24,331 nucleotides of DNA from a virus: IMG/VR virus record IMGVR_UViG_3300025128_000322, positions 1 through 24,331 of that record; one strand, 5' to 3'. Both the position numbers and the translations under genes were made by a program. This document shows, piece after piece, positions 13,421-22,806 of this stretch. Below the pieces are notes generated by a model. The model worked only from the letters and a program-made list of their open reading frames with translations. It did no database searches and had not been told where the DNA came from. How positions within the stretch are numbered: the first letter of the stretch is position 1; each line of letters begins with the position of its first letter.

Positions 13421-13704
13421 GGGACCCCCTCGCTCGTCGTCGAAGCTGCAAGCTGGGCGGTGAGGGCGTTTTCGGTTTCGTCTTTACTCACCCCACCAGC
13501 CCATACCCAGTCGAGGACCTTCGATTCGGTTAGCGAGTCGTAAGAGATAAACCCGGAATCCGAGGCGTCGGGTTCGAACCCCACCGTCCCGTAAATCTTT
13601 AGTTTTTCAGGTCCCGAATTTTCGATCGCCTTCCAATGGACTCGAAACACTCCACCGTCGGCGTTATTCGAATCGAGCTTCGTAATCTTCCACGTTATCG
13701 CCAT
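13411..13704 (-). CDS. Small late protein, DUF7936-like
   Basis: A 97-residue protein opening MAITWKITKLDSNNADGGVFRVHW, with YGTVGFEPD and a C-terminal WVWAGGVSKDETENALTAQL. This pattern fits the DUF7936 family of phage late genes, beta-rich proteins found beside tail fibre genes. The ribosome-binding site GGAGGGATAGG overlaps the end of the fibre gene. It may be a fibre accessory or chaperone; no direct evidence. Confidence 0.75.
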   Translation of the reverse strand: MAITWKITKLDSNNADGGVFRVHWKAIENSGPEKLKIYGTVGFEPDASDSGFISYDSLTESKVLDWVWAGGVSKDETENALTAQLAASTTSEGVPWT

Positions 13705-13707
13705 TTC

Positions 13708-14937
13708 CTATCCCTCCAGTTGTGCCACTCGGCCACGCAAATCCTTTACCTCTGCCAGCAGCAGACCGACTAATTTCGAGTAATCGATCTGCATCATATC
13801 GTCGGAATCAGCATCACCGCTCACCGCGTTAGGAACCAGGTTTTTTACTTCCTGAGCCACCAGGCCGAAATCTTCATGGCGTCCGTTCGATTTCCAATCG
13901 AATTGCCGGACATTCATCGCATCTAGTAAATCGCCAGAACCCGTAGCGTCCGCGATATTTTCTTTCAATCTTTTATCCGAGCTGGTGTTGTACGCGGTGG
14001 CGCTGCCGTCAGTAGCGATGCTCCCAACGATGGTCGCATCGGACGCAGCATCATTTATAAAATACAAATGCTTCTGATCCCCGGTCCCGTCCATTGAGGA
14101 GTACGCCCAACCATTTGGCGAGAATACCCAGCCATCGTCCTCAGCTCCCGAGGCCGAATCAGTCCGGCCCATAAGAATTTTTCCCCCGGTGTCCATTCGC
14201 ATGTGTTCGCTACCGCTCTCCTTGAAGATGATGGTGTTGCCCCCATCGATCGTCGCCACATAGTTCGCGGTCTTGAATAACAACCCGACGGTATTTCTAG
14301 TATCGTAATCAAGGGAGACTTCGGCGTAATTGGTATCCGTCGTCGTGAACGTCCAATTCAGCGCACCCTTATCTCCACCGCCTCCCGATTTCAGATTAAT
14401 CTCGGCGTTATCCAGATCCAGCAGTAGCGATCCTTTGACCGTCGCCCCGTCTGCTGTACTCGCTATTTTCTCTACGTCGTTGTGAAAAATGGACACACCA
14501 GCATCGCTCGTACAGGTAATGAAATCTTCGTTGGAGGTTTCTGATTGCAGCTTCAAAAAAGAATTGGCCTTTATATAAAGACCGCCAGTTCCGCTATCGA
14601 CCAGATAGGAGTCGGTCCCATTGTGATAGATTTCAAAGTCATCGCCGGTCCCGAATTTCGCTTTGGCGTTATCGGCGAATTCCAACGTATTATCGCTTTT
14701 GTCCCAAACCACATTATTGGAAGCGCCTGTCAGAGTCACATCATCACTAAAAACCACCGCACTGGTCGGTGCCAAATTCGACCCGTCGGCTCGCGCCAGC
14801 GCGAACCCTCCAGCGGTTGATCCATCATTAACATACGCTGTTTTCAGGGTGGTGTTGATGACGAGCTCGCCTTCCGCCCCCGTAAAGGCAGCGACTTGAG
14901 CCGTCGATCCACGCCTCAGTTGCAGTTGTGTAGCCAT
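13708..14937 (-). CDS. Tail fibre with S74 autocleaving chaperone domain
   Basis: A 409-residue fibre protein. The N terminus (MATQLQLRRGSTAQVAAFTGAEGELVINTT) is the phage fibre opening that attaches to the tail or begins a beta structure. The middle has repeated beta motifs such as FEIYHNGTDSYLVDSGTGGLYIKAN, very common in marine phage fibres. The C terminus is an intramolecular chaperone of peptidase family S74: Ser320 in SSDKRLKENI with Lys325 forms the probable catalytic dyad, followed by FGLVAQEVKNLVPNAV. The chaperone helps trimer folding and then cuts itself off near Ser320. It would bind the host surface. A clear AGGAGAT site precedes the ATG. Confidence 0.9.
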   Translation of the reverse strand: MATQLQLRRGSTAQVAAFTGAEGELVINTTLKTAYVNDGSTAGGFALARADGSNLAPTSAVVFSDDVTLTGASNNVVWDKSDNTLEFADNAKAKFGTGDDFEIYHNGTDSYLVDSGTGGLYIKANSFLKLQSETSNEDFITCTSDAGVSIFHNDVEKIASTADGATVKGSLLLDLDNAEINLKSGGGGDKGALNWTFTTTDTNYAEVSLDYDTRNTVGLLFKTANYVATIDGGNTIIFKESGSEHMRMDTGGKILMGRTDSASGAEDDGWVFSPNGWAYSSMDGTGDQKHLYFINDAASDATIVGSIATDGSATAYNTSSDKRLKENIADATGSGDLLDAMNVRQFDWKSNGRHEDFGLVAQEVKNLVPNAVSGDADSDDMMQIDYSKLVGLLLAEVKDLRGRVAQLEG

Positions 14938-14940
14938 ACC

Positions 14941-15114
14941 TTATCTCCTTTTCTGAGCAAGCAATATTCGAATCGCTTGCGATAATATTTTCAAAACGGT
15001 TTTCAGTTCGTCATCGGTCATTTCATCGATGTAGTGATCGGCTCCATCCCGTAATACGGGATGATCGATTCCCATCGTGTCCAGCCGTAGATCCTTTGTC
15101 GCTTTCACTTTCAT
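14941..15114 (-). CDS. Unknown 57-aa late protein
   Basis: A small soluble protein starting MKVKATKDLRLDTMGIDHPV and ending in a helix with a basic tail (LSQAIRILLAQKRR). The ATG at 15112-15114 overlaps the stop of the upstream gene (ATGA), and the fibre gene's ribosome-binding site lies inside its last codons. It was found by reading the frame in the gap between the tip and fibre genes. It is likely a real coupled gene of unknown function. Confidence 0.65.
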   Translation of the reverse strand: MKVKATKDLRLDTMGIDHPVLRDGADHYIDEMTDDELKTVLKILSQAIRILLAQKRR

Positions 15115-15506
15115 ACGGCGTCGATCCTCCAGACTTCTTCTAAATATTCGGGCTCGTTGACGGTGATAATGTAGGTTCCCGGAGAGCTGGCCGAGAACTC
15201 AAAAGCCCCATCGTCCACGGTATACGACACCCCGTCGGCATTGATAATTGTGCCCGTGGGCACGTCGTTTAATATCGCTTCATCGATGCCGTCTGCGTTA
15301 ATTCTTAATTTATCGAACGTCCCTGGGAAAGCCGTGCGCTGCAAAACACTCCCGCCTTTAACGTATTGAGTTCTGGGATCTCCGATCACCCCTGTCAGTA
15401 AAACCCATTCGCCGAGATTCGACATGGAAATCGTCGTGAGCGAGGTATTGGTCCCACTGGCTACAATCCGTCCGTCGTTGTCGTGGTATATAAATTCTAT
15501 CGTCAT
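15111..15506 (-). CDS. Small tail-tip or fibre-associated protein
   Basis: A 131-residue, predicted beta-rich protein (GEWVLLTGVIGDPRTQYVKGG; then an Ig-like run DGAFEFSASSPGTYIITVNEPEYL). The C-terminal half resembles a carbohydrate- or Ig-type beta sandwich used by phage tip proteins. It is translated right after the J-like hub gene (four-base ATGA overlap), so it probably decorates or extends the tail tip. No family is assigned with certainty. Confidence 0.68.
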   Translation of the reverse strand: MTIEFIYHDNDGRIVASGTNTSLTTISMSNLGEWVLLTGVIGDPRTQYVKGGSVLQRTAFPGTFDKLRINADGIDEAILNDVPTGTIINADGVSYTVDDGAFEFSASSPGTYIITVNEPEYLEEVWRIDAV

Positions 15507-18500
15507 CGCTGACTCGCTATCGCAGTTATCGTGGCGCGGTTTAATTTCGTGGTGGAGTCCTCAGCAGCCCAGTAGAGTTTTATGGTCGTTGTCCCAGCGC
15601 TCGTTTGCTGCACGACCCCGGACCCGGCCATAAAATCGCTTTCTAAGCGTAGGTAATCTGCGGTGCGGTCGGTGATATAAACAGTGCTGCTGACAGTCGC
15701 TTGAGATTCAGCCACCACCCTGATTTTGGTACCTTGCCCGCTGGTATCGGTGTAACCCTGCTCGATAGTCCAGCTGATTAGTAGGGGAGATATGACATCG
15801 GTATCAATGGTGAGGGTAGCGCGAACAGCCAAAGTCCCATCACCCGCCAGGCTGGGAGTGACCACGACGGAGGCGGGCACCGTCACCTGGTTTTCCCCTA
15901 TTTTTAGGGTGGTTATCTGAGCATCCGCAATGTCAGCGGTGACAATAGTGGCATCCGCTATATTCGCCGATTGAATAACACCAGAAGATATTTGCGCGGT
16001 GTTAGTTATCACATCACTGGCTGCAATTTTTCCACCCGTTATCTGATTCGCTGCGATATTGTCAGTTTCTACGAATTCAAACGTACCGATCGCGGTGGTT
16101 ATAGCGGAGGCAGTTAATACGCCGGTCTGAATGGCTCCAATAACAGCAGTATCCGTTTCAAATTCACTCGCGATCAATTTACTGGTGCTGATAGATCCGG
16201 CAGCGATGTTGGCTGCTTGCAGATTGCCGGTTACTTGGGTCGGCAAATCTATTTGATCGGTTAGATCAGTAGCGGATATTCCAGCCGTCCATTCGCTCCC
16301 CGTATACCGATAAAACTTGTTATTGGTCGTGAGCAGTACCGTTCGCCCTTGGGTGAGATCGCTAGTAGGGAGTGCTCCTAATATTTCCACGGGTCGAAGG
16401 GTGCTCGGGAAATTAGCGCTGTCCACGGTCCCGGATAAGTCGGCAGCTGCAATGGAAGTGGTCCACGCTCCACCACTTAATCGATAGAGTTTTTGATCGG
16501 TCGTCAAAAATACTACATTGGGGCCAGTGTACCCGCTGACCGTTGGAAGGCTGCTCACTACCGATAGGGGCTCGATTGAACTGGCGAAACTGGCAGCGGT
16601 AATAGATCCCGGCGATACCGAGCTCGCCGTATAAAGATCCGTTGACCAAGCGGAGCCAGTCCACACGTACAAGGTCGCCGTAGTGGTTAAATATTTAATC
16701 TGGCCAACATGATCCCCGGTGACTCCCGATAGGGTGCTGACCGGCTCTATGCCAAATGCGTTACCCGCAGCGAATTCGTCCTGGACCGCTTGCGCTAAGT
16801 CATCCATGACAATAGAGCTGGTGGTGGCGTTTACGGAGCTGGTGAACGCGGAATTGTTGCCAGATCGATCGACCGAGCGTAAAAAATAGTAGCGCGTGGT
16901 GTCTACCCCTAACCCCGTGCGCGTGAAATTGTCGGTATACGATTGTAGATACAAGGTGGCTGCGTTGACGTTATCGGTTTCGCTCTCAAAAATCTCAACG
17001 TATGCCAGATCGTCAGCGGTCGGATTTTGCCAGTTTAATATAATGGATTGAAAGCCCCCGGTTGCGGTGACTGACGTGGGAACCCCTGGGGCCGTCTGAT
17101 CGCCTTGCAGGGTGATCGTAGCGGTCGAGTAGTCAGACACGGTTCCTGTGCGTGTCACCTGGCGAACGCGAATGGTGTATTCCTCTAGCGGGTCCAGATT
17201 CGTGATCGTCGCCACCCGATCGTATGCCACCATAGACGAATATTCGACCGTACCGCCGGGAACACTATCCGAAACATTGCCATAGTTGAGCTCCACCGTT
17301 GTCGCATCCGCCACCGATCCATAATTGATCGTGGAGGTATAGGCGCTCGATACCAATCCATAGTCAATTTGGGATTCGCTGGTTTTTTTATACTGCACGT
17401 CGTAATTGGCGAGATAGGTCGTACTGCTGGGTGCAGCCCAGCTGACTTTTAACGCGCTAAGCAATGTGCCATCGGGCGATAGGGTTGTGGTTTCTTCTAG
17501 TGTCACCGTCCCTGGTGGATTAGGGGTGCCCGTATTATCGACGATATCCGAAAAATTCGGATCGTTGACGCCCACGGTCGCATTGATCGTCGAAGTATCA
17601 TTGTCGGGATTGCGGTCAGAAATCGAATCAGTTGTGGTCGTGTCTCCATAACGGGCAGCTCTTACCCAGTAATAGCGCTGGGTTCCGGCGGTGATGGCGT
17701 CCGCAGCGGTTGATGCGTCGTGGCGATAACTCGTCATGCGACCTTGTGCGATTTTCACCGCTGAACTCCACGAAGAATTAGGGCTCGCAAAGACTTGAAT
17801 TTCGTTGAACTGCTCGCTTTCGGTCGGATTAACCCAGTTGAGCTCGTTGGCTTCGATGGTGGCCGTGGCCGTTAGTGCGCTAGGCCCAGGAACCCCTGGG
17901 AATCCTGCGTCGATGGTTCCCGTTGCTGATACCGTGGAATACCAGCTGACATCCGGGTCTGCGTAACTTCCCGAGTCGTCTTCGCGTAGGGTCAGCTGAA
18001 CGCCGGAACCGCCACCCATATCGGACATCGCCCAAGAAAGGACCTCGAACACTTTATTCGAATAGCTCAAATCCGATATCGTGAGTTGAACTCGATCCCC
18101 AGGTTTCACGTTTAAGCCTTTGAGATTGCACGGAAAAACTAGAGACTTTTGTTGATCGGAAATCTGGATCAATTTGTTGCTAATACGCTGAGCCATGTAG
18201 CTGGAGTTGGTCATCGGCAACTTAATCTCGCGTTTTAAGGTTTCCCCGGCGTCCCGATTGACCGCTGAGGTGATGAACATGGGGGTCGTATCCACCGGCT
18301 TGTATTTTTGGTCGGGGTCGATATAACTTGCGATAACCGTATTAAATCGGGCGTTGCGCTCGTAGCTGGTTTTCAGACTAATGGGTCCAGCTAAATCATC
18401 CTCTGATAGCGATATGGTGGGCGCTATATAAGCCCCGGCGTTGATATAAAAAACCCCCATCGAGTAAATGAGTTGGCCATTCATCGACGAGAGAATTCGG

Positions 18501-19441
18501 TCGATATTTTCCTTATGCGTTGTGGCCCCGTAGACCACGCCGTTGCACGTGAATCGTTTTTCGGTGGTGCTCCCAGGTATCGATACACTCACATCACACG
18601 TATCCGCAGCTGAGATAACACTGGCCCAGTCGATTTTTCCTGTCGCCATTGCCATACCGAAAACGCTATTCATCATATAATCCGCAGCACACAGCGCCGG
18701 GTTGTCCGAGAAAGCAATATAGCTATCATTTGTTGGGCTGGCTCCCGCCGTTCCACCCGCTGTTACTTCCAGACGCGGATCGTAGACTTTGCGACCTTTT
18801 ACGACGGCCTTAATGTCGCGCGGCGCGTGCTTATCCCACACCTCCTGGGATTCATCAGACAAAGTGAATTTGGTGGTTATATAGGCGATTCCCTTGCCCT
18901 GGTGAGCGCTCGTATAGGCGGTAAACGCGGACACCAGATTCGTATCCGCTGCCTGGGTAGGGGTTCCCAGGTGTTTGTTGATTCGCACTAGAGTGGTGCT
19001 ATCTTTCGGAGCAAAGGTTCCAGCTGAGACATCCCCACCCGCAGCATCCCCCGAATTGATATCCGAATTCTGGATTTTTTCACCATCGAGATAAACATCG
19101 GTTATCGATTCGACCTCGTGTGCAGCCAGAGCAATCGCATGGTAGAGATCCCTATTACGTGTGCCCGCCGTCCCTAGAAAGGAAATCGGACCCGAAACTA
19201 GCGCTTCGCCATAAATGATCTTAATCGGCTCGGTGGTGCTTCGGGCCGTCACGTCCCGGCTGGCGTCCTGCTCCGGCATATCGATCGCCATCACTTTCTT
19301 GAGCACAAAATTGAAAGCAGCAGCACCCGCGACTATTACTGCAGCTCCTATTAAAAACGGCGAGCCAGCAAGGGCACCGCCGGTTGCTGCTATTGAAGCG
19401 ACGCCAATTTTCGCAACGAATCCTATAATGGCAGCTGGCAT
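15503..19441 (-). CDS. Central tail-tip hub / host specificity protein J-like
   Basis: A 1312-residue protein, close to lambda gpJ in size (1132). An Ala/Gly-rich hydrophobic N terminus (about 1-50) is followed by the hub region (about 70-500) with IIYGEALVSGPISFLG and the segment KGLNVKPGDRVQLTISDLSYSNKVFEVLSW. Fibronectin type III-like repeats lie at roughly 515-625, 640-780 and 783-875. Three tandem units of about 45 residues follow at roughly 899-1060, and the C-terminal end is rich in NIAAGSIST- and ITGGKIAA-type repeats, typical of receptor-facing tips. It closes the tail, contacts the receptor and guides DNA entry. It overlaps the upstream gene by one base (TAATG). Confidence 0.92.
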   Translation of the reverse strand: MPAAIIGFVAKIGVASIAATGGALAGSPFLIGAAVIVAGAAAFNFVLKKVMAIDMPEQDASRDVTARSTTEPIKIIYGEALVSGPISFLGTAGTRNRDLYHAIALAAHEVESITDVYLDGEKIQNSDINSGDAAGGDVSAGTFAPKDSTTLVRINKHLGTPTQAADTNLVSAFTAYTSAHQGKGIAYITTKFTLSDESQEVWDKHAPRDIKAVVKGRKVYDPRLEVTAGGTAGASPTNDSYIAFSDNPALCAADYMMNSVFGMAMATGKIDWASVISAADTCDVSVSIPGSTTEKRFTCNGVVYGATTHKENIDRILSSMNGQLIYSMGVFYINAGAYIAPTISLSEDDLAGPISLKTSYERNARFNTVIASYIDPDQKYKPVDTTPMFITSAVNRDAGETLKREIKLPMTNSSYMAQRISNKLIQISDQQKSLVFPCNLKGLNVKPGDRVQLTISDLSYSNKVFEVLSWAMSDMGGGSGVQLTLREDDSGSYADPDVSWYSTVSATGTIDAGFPGVPGPSALTATATIEANELNWVNPTESEQFNEIQVFASPNSSWSSAVKIAQGRMTSYRHDASTAADAITAGTQRYYWVRAARYGDTTTTDSISDRNPDNDTSTINATVGVNDPNFSDIVDNTGTPNPPGTVTLEETTTLSPDGTLLSALKVSWAAPSSTTYLANYDVQYKKTSESQIDYGLVSSAYTSTINYGSVADATTVELNYGNVSDSVPGGTVEYSSMVAYDRVATITNLDPLEEYTIRVRQVTRTGTVSDYSTATITLQGDQTAPGVPTSVTATGGFQSIILNWQNPTADDLAYVEIFESETDNVNAATLYLQSYTDNFTRTGLGVDTTRYYFLRSVDRSGNNSAFTSSVNATTSSIVMDDLAQAVQDEFAAGNAFGIEPVSTLSGVTGDHVGQIKYLTTTATLYVWTGSAWSTDLYTASSVSPGSITAASFASSIEPLSVVSSLPTVSGYTGPNVVFLTTDQKLYRLSGGAWTTSIAAADLSGTVDSANFPSTLRPVEILGALPTSDLTQGRTVLLTTNNKFYRYTGSEWTAGISATDLTDQIDLPTQVTGNLQAANIAAGSISTSKLIASEFETDTAVIGAIQTGVLTASAITTAIGTFEFVETDNIAANQITGGKIAASDVITNTAQISSGVIQSANIADATIVTADIADAQITTLKIGENQVTVPASVVVTPSLAGDGTLAVRATLTIDTDVISPLLISWTIEQGYTDTSGQGTKIRVVAESQATVSSTVYITDRTADYLRLESDFMAGSGVVQQTSAGTTTIKLYWAAEDSTTKLNRATITAIASQR

Positions 19442-19830
19442 TAGAGGGCCCAGCCGTGCACGGCGTATTTAGTCGATATCCTAATGATCCGTTGATGGGA
19501 AAGGGCGATGATATGTTTTCCTAACTTTACCCCTAAGGCCGAATCCATCAGGGGCGCGTCGAATAAAATCGGGTCGCCATCTTGAATATTGTCGATCGAG
19601 GTGGGTTCCCCCAGCTGCGACTCCACGGCTTTGCCGAGATCGCCGTACTCGTTAATGATTTCGTAGGCTTCACTCTCACTGGAATAATTGAACTTGTCCA
19701 TGTGATTTACCCCGTGGATCTCATTAACCACGTGGCTGGTGAATTGGCAGCAATCGGCGACCCCGTATTCAAACTGTCTTTTTTCCCAGCTGTTAAAAGC
19801 CGATAAAGTTTGCTGATGCCTCCCGCTCAT
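19441..19830 (-). CDS. NlpC/P60-like tail protein (DUF6950-like)
   Basis: A 129-residue protein beginning MSGRHQQTLSAFNSWEKRQF. The segment EYGVADCCQFTSHVV matches the Cys-centred motif of DUF6950, an NlpC/P60-type cysteine peptidase fold, and a conserved His is present in GKHIIALSHQ. It takes the place of the peptidase domain of lambda gpK, which trims peptidoglycan as the tail enters. A longer open frame extends upstream, but ATG at 19828-19830 overlaps the preceding stop (ATGA) and gives the family start, so I used it. It lies directly before the J-like gene as in lambda. Confidence 0.8.
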   Translation of the reverse strand: MSGRHQQTLSAFNSWEKRQFEYGVADCCQFTSHVVNEIHGVNHMDKFNYSSESEAYEIINEYGDLGKAVESQLGEPTSIDNIQDGDPILFDAPLMDSALGVKLGKHIIALSHQRIIRISTKYAVHGWAL

Positions 19831-20474
19831 GGCGTACCACCGGTGAATGGAATCCTTGGAATATCTATCACGTCCCGCGTGTTCTGCCCCACCAGCTGAT
19901 CGGATTGAGGGTTGCGCCATTTGATCGCCGGGTTGTCGGCAATCGCGGGCAAGAACTCGAAAAATAGATCACCAGTATGGAGTTTTTGCTGGAACTGGTC
20001 GGTATAACGAAGCCCTGGGGATCGATCAAATTCGGCGAGCTCAGATTCGCAGGTCAACTGAATCACGTCCCCACCATCGGCACCCACGGATAGATTCATG
20101 GTGTCCATTTGGCCCGCCCATATCTGAGTGGGGGTATCCAGTAAAACATCGCTGGCATTGGCCACGCCAAGGTATAGCGTCACCCCGCGCCGATAATAAT
20201 CCTGGGTGAGTGCTTCATTGACAAACGTGGAATCTAATCCTGATAGCACTAAATTCGCTGCATACGGGCTGACCTGATTCGCTTCTTCTATCCCCTGGAT
20301 TGAACCGAAATCGCCCACCCCGAGCCAATCCTGGCCTCCCCAGGTGTATGTCCCTAAGCTGGTGTGGATGTACGAAGTCGCAGTATTAAATTCCAGTTTG
20401 GCGAAAATGATTTCCTCACCGACGTGCTGCGATGCCAGAGCGTTTGCGGTGTTGGTGGGTAGCCCGCGACTCAT
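19827..20474 (-). CDS. Tail-tip hub protein (minor tail, gpL/DUF2163-like position)
   Basis: A 215-residue beta-rich protein starting MSRGLPTNTANALASQHVGE. Family-like segments are FAKLEFNTATSYIHTSLGTYTWGGQDWLGVGDFGSIQGIEE and LVLSGLDSTFVNEALTQDYYRRGVTLYLGVAN, which I know from baseplate or tip proteins in lambda- and gene-transfer-agent-like tails. It probably joins the tail tube end to the J-like hub. The ATG at 20472-20474 overlaps the preceding stop (ATGA); a longer upstream frame is open but would begin in low-information sequence. Exact family is uncertain. Confidence 0.78.
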   Translation of the reverse strand: MSRGLPTNTANALASQHVGEEIIFAKLEFNTATSYIHTSLGTYTWGGQDWLGVGDFGSIQGIEEANQVSPYAANLVLSGLDSTFVNEALTQDYYRRGVTLYLGVANASDVLLDTPTQIWAGQMDTMNLSVGADGGDVIQLTCESELAEFDRSPGLRYTDQFQQKLHTGDLFFEFLPAIADNPAIKWRNPQSDQLVGQNTRDVIDIPRIPFTGGTP

Positions 20475-21070
20475 GCCAACACGTCCTCGACACAGCTGAG
20501 CGTGAAGTTCGAAAAAACCCCTGGCGATGATGACCACGAGGGGGTACTGGCCAACATGAATACCCCCGAAATCGGAGCCGTGATATCCACGGCTGCATCA
20601 TCGGAGGGTGAAGTGCGAAGCGGGGGAGCAATGGCCACGGTGACATTCCCGCTGCCATCGGAGTTGGTGTCCGCCGTTGCCATGAATAGTTGATTGTTAA
20701 AGCTGAGATAATCCCCGGCTTTTAGCCAGTTGGTGACGGATGCTGTAGCGCCATCTAACACGATGCTGGCTCCCGTTTGGCTGCCTCCGTTAACCAGTGG
20801 GGTGCCACCGCCTGATCCTCTCATGGTGTACGCATGATCGTGCAGAGTAAAACGATGCTCCTGGCCGTTGAGTTTGGTTAGGAACGCTTGCATCTCCGCT
20901 CGATCATCCGTTTGTAGATTATTAAATTGCAGATCGGCCTTCCACAAAGATCCTTTCCGCGTGGCGGTTTGAACTGCATTAGTTATCGGGCTTTGGAATT
21001 TCTTGGTGTTGGTGACTAGCTCCCACGTGCTAGAGCTCGGGGTGATAGAAGGGAAACTATAGGTGGTCAT
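20471..21070 (-). CDS. Distal tail protein (gpM-like position)
   Basis: A 199-residue beta-rich protein. Its N terminus (MTTYSFPSITPSSSTWELVTNTKKFQSPITNAVQT) and the segment WKADLQFNNLQTDDRAEMQAFLTKLNGQEHRF resemble small tail-tip proteins found between tape measure and hub genes in siphoviruses. It overlaps the tape-measure gene by four bases (ATGA) and the next gene likewise, so the tip genes form one translationally coupled block. It likely forms part of the ring at the tube end. Confidence 0.78.
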   Translation of the reverse strand: MTTYSFPSITPSSSTWELVTNTKKFQSPITNAVQTATRKGSLWKADLQFNNLQTDDRAEMQAFLTKLNGQEHRFTLHDHAYTMRGSGGGTPLVNGGSQTGASIVLDGATASVTNWLKAGDYLSFNNQLFMATADTNSDGSGNVTVAIAPPLRTSPSDDAAVDITAPISGVFMLASTPSWSSSPGVFSNFTLSCVEDVLA

Positions 21071-22806
21071 GCGAGTCTCCCTCGTCGTTGTAGATTGATA
21101 ATTCTGGCGATCGTAACTTCGCTGGATTCCTGGATCGCTTGGCGAATCCTGAGTTCACTTCCGGCATCGGCTCCCTTCGCGTCAATATTATTAATAACAG
21201 TTGTTCCAGCGCCCCCGCGCGTGTGATCGATCACCGATTCGTTGGGGTGCAATATGGCTGGGAATCCGCCCATCCCATCGACGCCACCAGAGCGGGGTCC
21301 CGACCCGGTGAAACCGCCACCGAGGAAACTTTGTTTTCGAATCTGCGCGACTTGCTGTAGTCCCGACGCGATCACGGCAGCCGCCATAACAAAGCCCAGG
21401 GGAGGAGCATAACGGGCGAGCGCTGCGTTAGCGCCGTCGTAGGTGTTCATTATTGCGTTGGCTACCGCGAACGCTTTATTCTTAGCGAACAGACCTGATA
21501 AATGCGACGTTATCTCTGCTGCCTGTTCTTGGCGGTTGAGGGCTTCAAACTTATTCTTATCTTTTAAATAGCGCTCGTTGTACTCGGTTAACTTAGTGAA
21601 TTTTTGTTTGGCGCCTTGTTCTTCCTCCTCGTTGGCCTCATCGACAATATTTGTTGCTTCTCCAGTCGCGACTCTAGCGCGATCCGCAGACCCCCGAACA
21701 ATCGTATCGAGTGAATTGGCTAGGGCCTGTGAGGGATCTACCGCAGTTTGAAGATCGTGGAGCTCGGTGGCTAGAACATCAATCGCTTTTTGTCCTTCAG
21801 TAGCAAAATTTACTATCCAGTTATTTTCGATCTGGCCGTAACTGCCGACCACGCCGTCGGGACCCTTGATCCATTTGCTGACCGAATTGAATCCATCTGT
21901 CATTTTCGACATGGCGGGGGCAACCAAATTCGCCATATCCACGACCCATTGCTGCATGCCGATTCGGACCAACAATATCCCTATTTTGACATCACGTATT
22001 TTGTCAAGTAACCCACCGAATACGGTGATAAATATTTTCTGGAGTTTCACCGAGAGATTACCGAAAGCGCCACTATCTAACGTCAGCTGAGCCATCCAGT
22101 TCGCTGCTGTCTCAATCGCGGGAGCTAGGGCCACGGTGAACTGGGTGCCAACTCCCTTTAACACCCCTTTGAATTTGGTCATGGAATCGTTGGCTGCTTC
22201 GACCTGCGCGACCTCCACGCGGCTCAACGCCAGCCCCAGGTTGTCAGCTTCGAGCGCTGCTTCGCGCAGCCCTTCGCCTTGCCCCTCTAGCATGTTCAAA
22301 AGTGAGACACCTTCCGAATCAAAAAGCTTCATGGCTAGGCGGGTCTTATCTCCTTGCCCCGCGACATTCCCAAAGGCATCGGCCACGCGCTGCATCGATT
22401 GATCCAGGGGCATTTTTTCTAGTTCTTTTGCGTTGAGTCCCAGCTCATGTAGTGCATCAACCGCTTCGCCAGAACCGCCCGCTGCCTCACTCACTCTGCG
22501 ATTAAAACGCTGTAGCGACATATCCAGCGTGGAGGAGCTCACCCCAGCAAGATCCGCTGCATGACGCAATCCCCCCAGCGCTTCGGTGGTTAATCCCAAG
22601 CGGTCGGCCGTTTTACCCAATGCATCAATAACTGGTACTTGCGATTGAACAATGGCAGCGCTCGCAGCAATTCCCGCTGCCGAGAAACCAGCGGTGATCT
22701 TCGTTAGACGTTTTCCTACGCGACCGATTGAGCGAGTAACATTAGCGATACCACGTTTGGTTTTGTCATCGGCTCGAAATACAATATTTACGTCACGCTT
22801 GGCCAC
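21067..22806 (-). CDS. Tail tape measure protein
   Basis: A 579-residue protein from GTG at 22804-22806 (GAGG about 10 bases upstream). The N terminus has VNIVFRADDKTKRGIANVTRSI, then a TP901-type region (about 50-190) with Gly/Ala-rich and Gln-rich helices. Hydrophobic segments lie near 260-300 (KIFITVFGGLLDKIRDVKIGILLVRIGMQQWVV), which may insert in the host membrane. The C-terminal hallmark is GGGFTGSGPRSGGVDGMGGFPAILHPNESVIDHT. It is short for a tape measure, suggesting a short tail of roughly 80-90 nm by the usual scale of about 1.5 angstroms per residue. It follows the G/GT chaperones as in lambda. Confidence 0.92.
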   Translation of the reverse strand: MAKRDVNIVFRADDKTKRGIANVTRSIGRVGKRLTKITAGFSAAGIAASAAIVQSQVPVIDALGKTADRLGLTTEALGGLRHAADLAGVSSSTLDMSLQRFNRRVSEAAGGSGEAVDALHELGLNAKELEKMPLDQSMQRVADAFGNVAGQGDKTRLAMKLFDSEGVSLLNMLEGQGEGLREAALEADNLGLALSRVEVAQVEAANDSMTKFKGVLKGVGTQFTVALAPAIETAANWMAQLTLDSGAFGNLSVKLQKIFITVFGGLLDKIRDVKIGILLVRIGMQQWVVDMANLVAPAMSKMTDGFNSVSKWIKGPDGVVGSYGQIENNWIVNFATEGQKAIDVLATELHDLQTAVDPSQALANSLDTIVRGSADRARVATGEATNIVDEANEEEEQGAKQKFTKLTEYNERYLKDKNKFEALNRQEQAAEITSHLSGLFAKNKAFAVANAIMNTYDGANAALARYAPPLGFVMAAAVIASGLQQVAQIRKQSFLGGGFTGSGPRSGGVDGMGGFPAILHPNESVIDHTRGGAGTTVINNIDAKGADAGSELRIRQAIQESSEVTIARIINLQRRGRLA

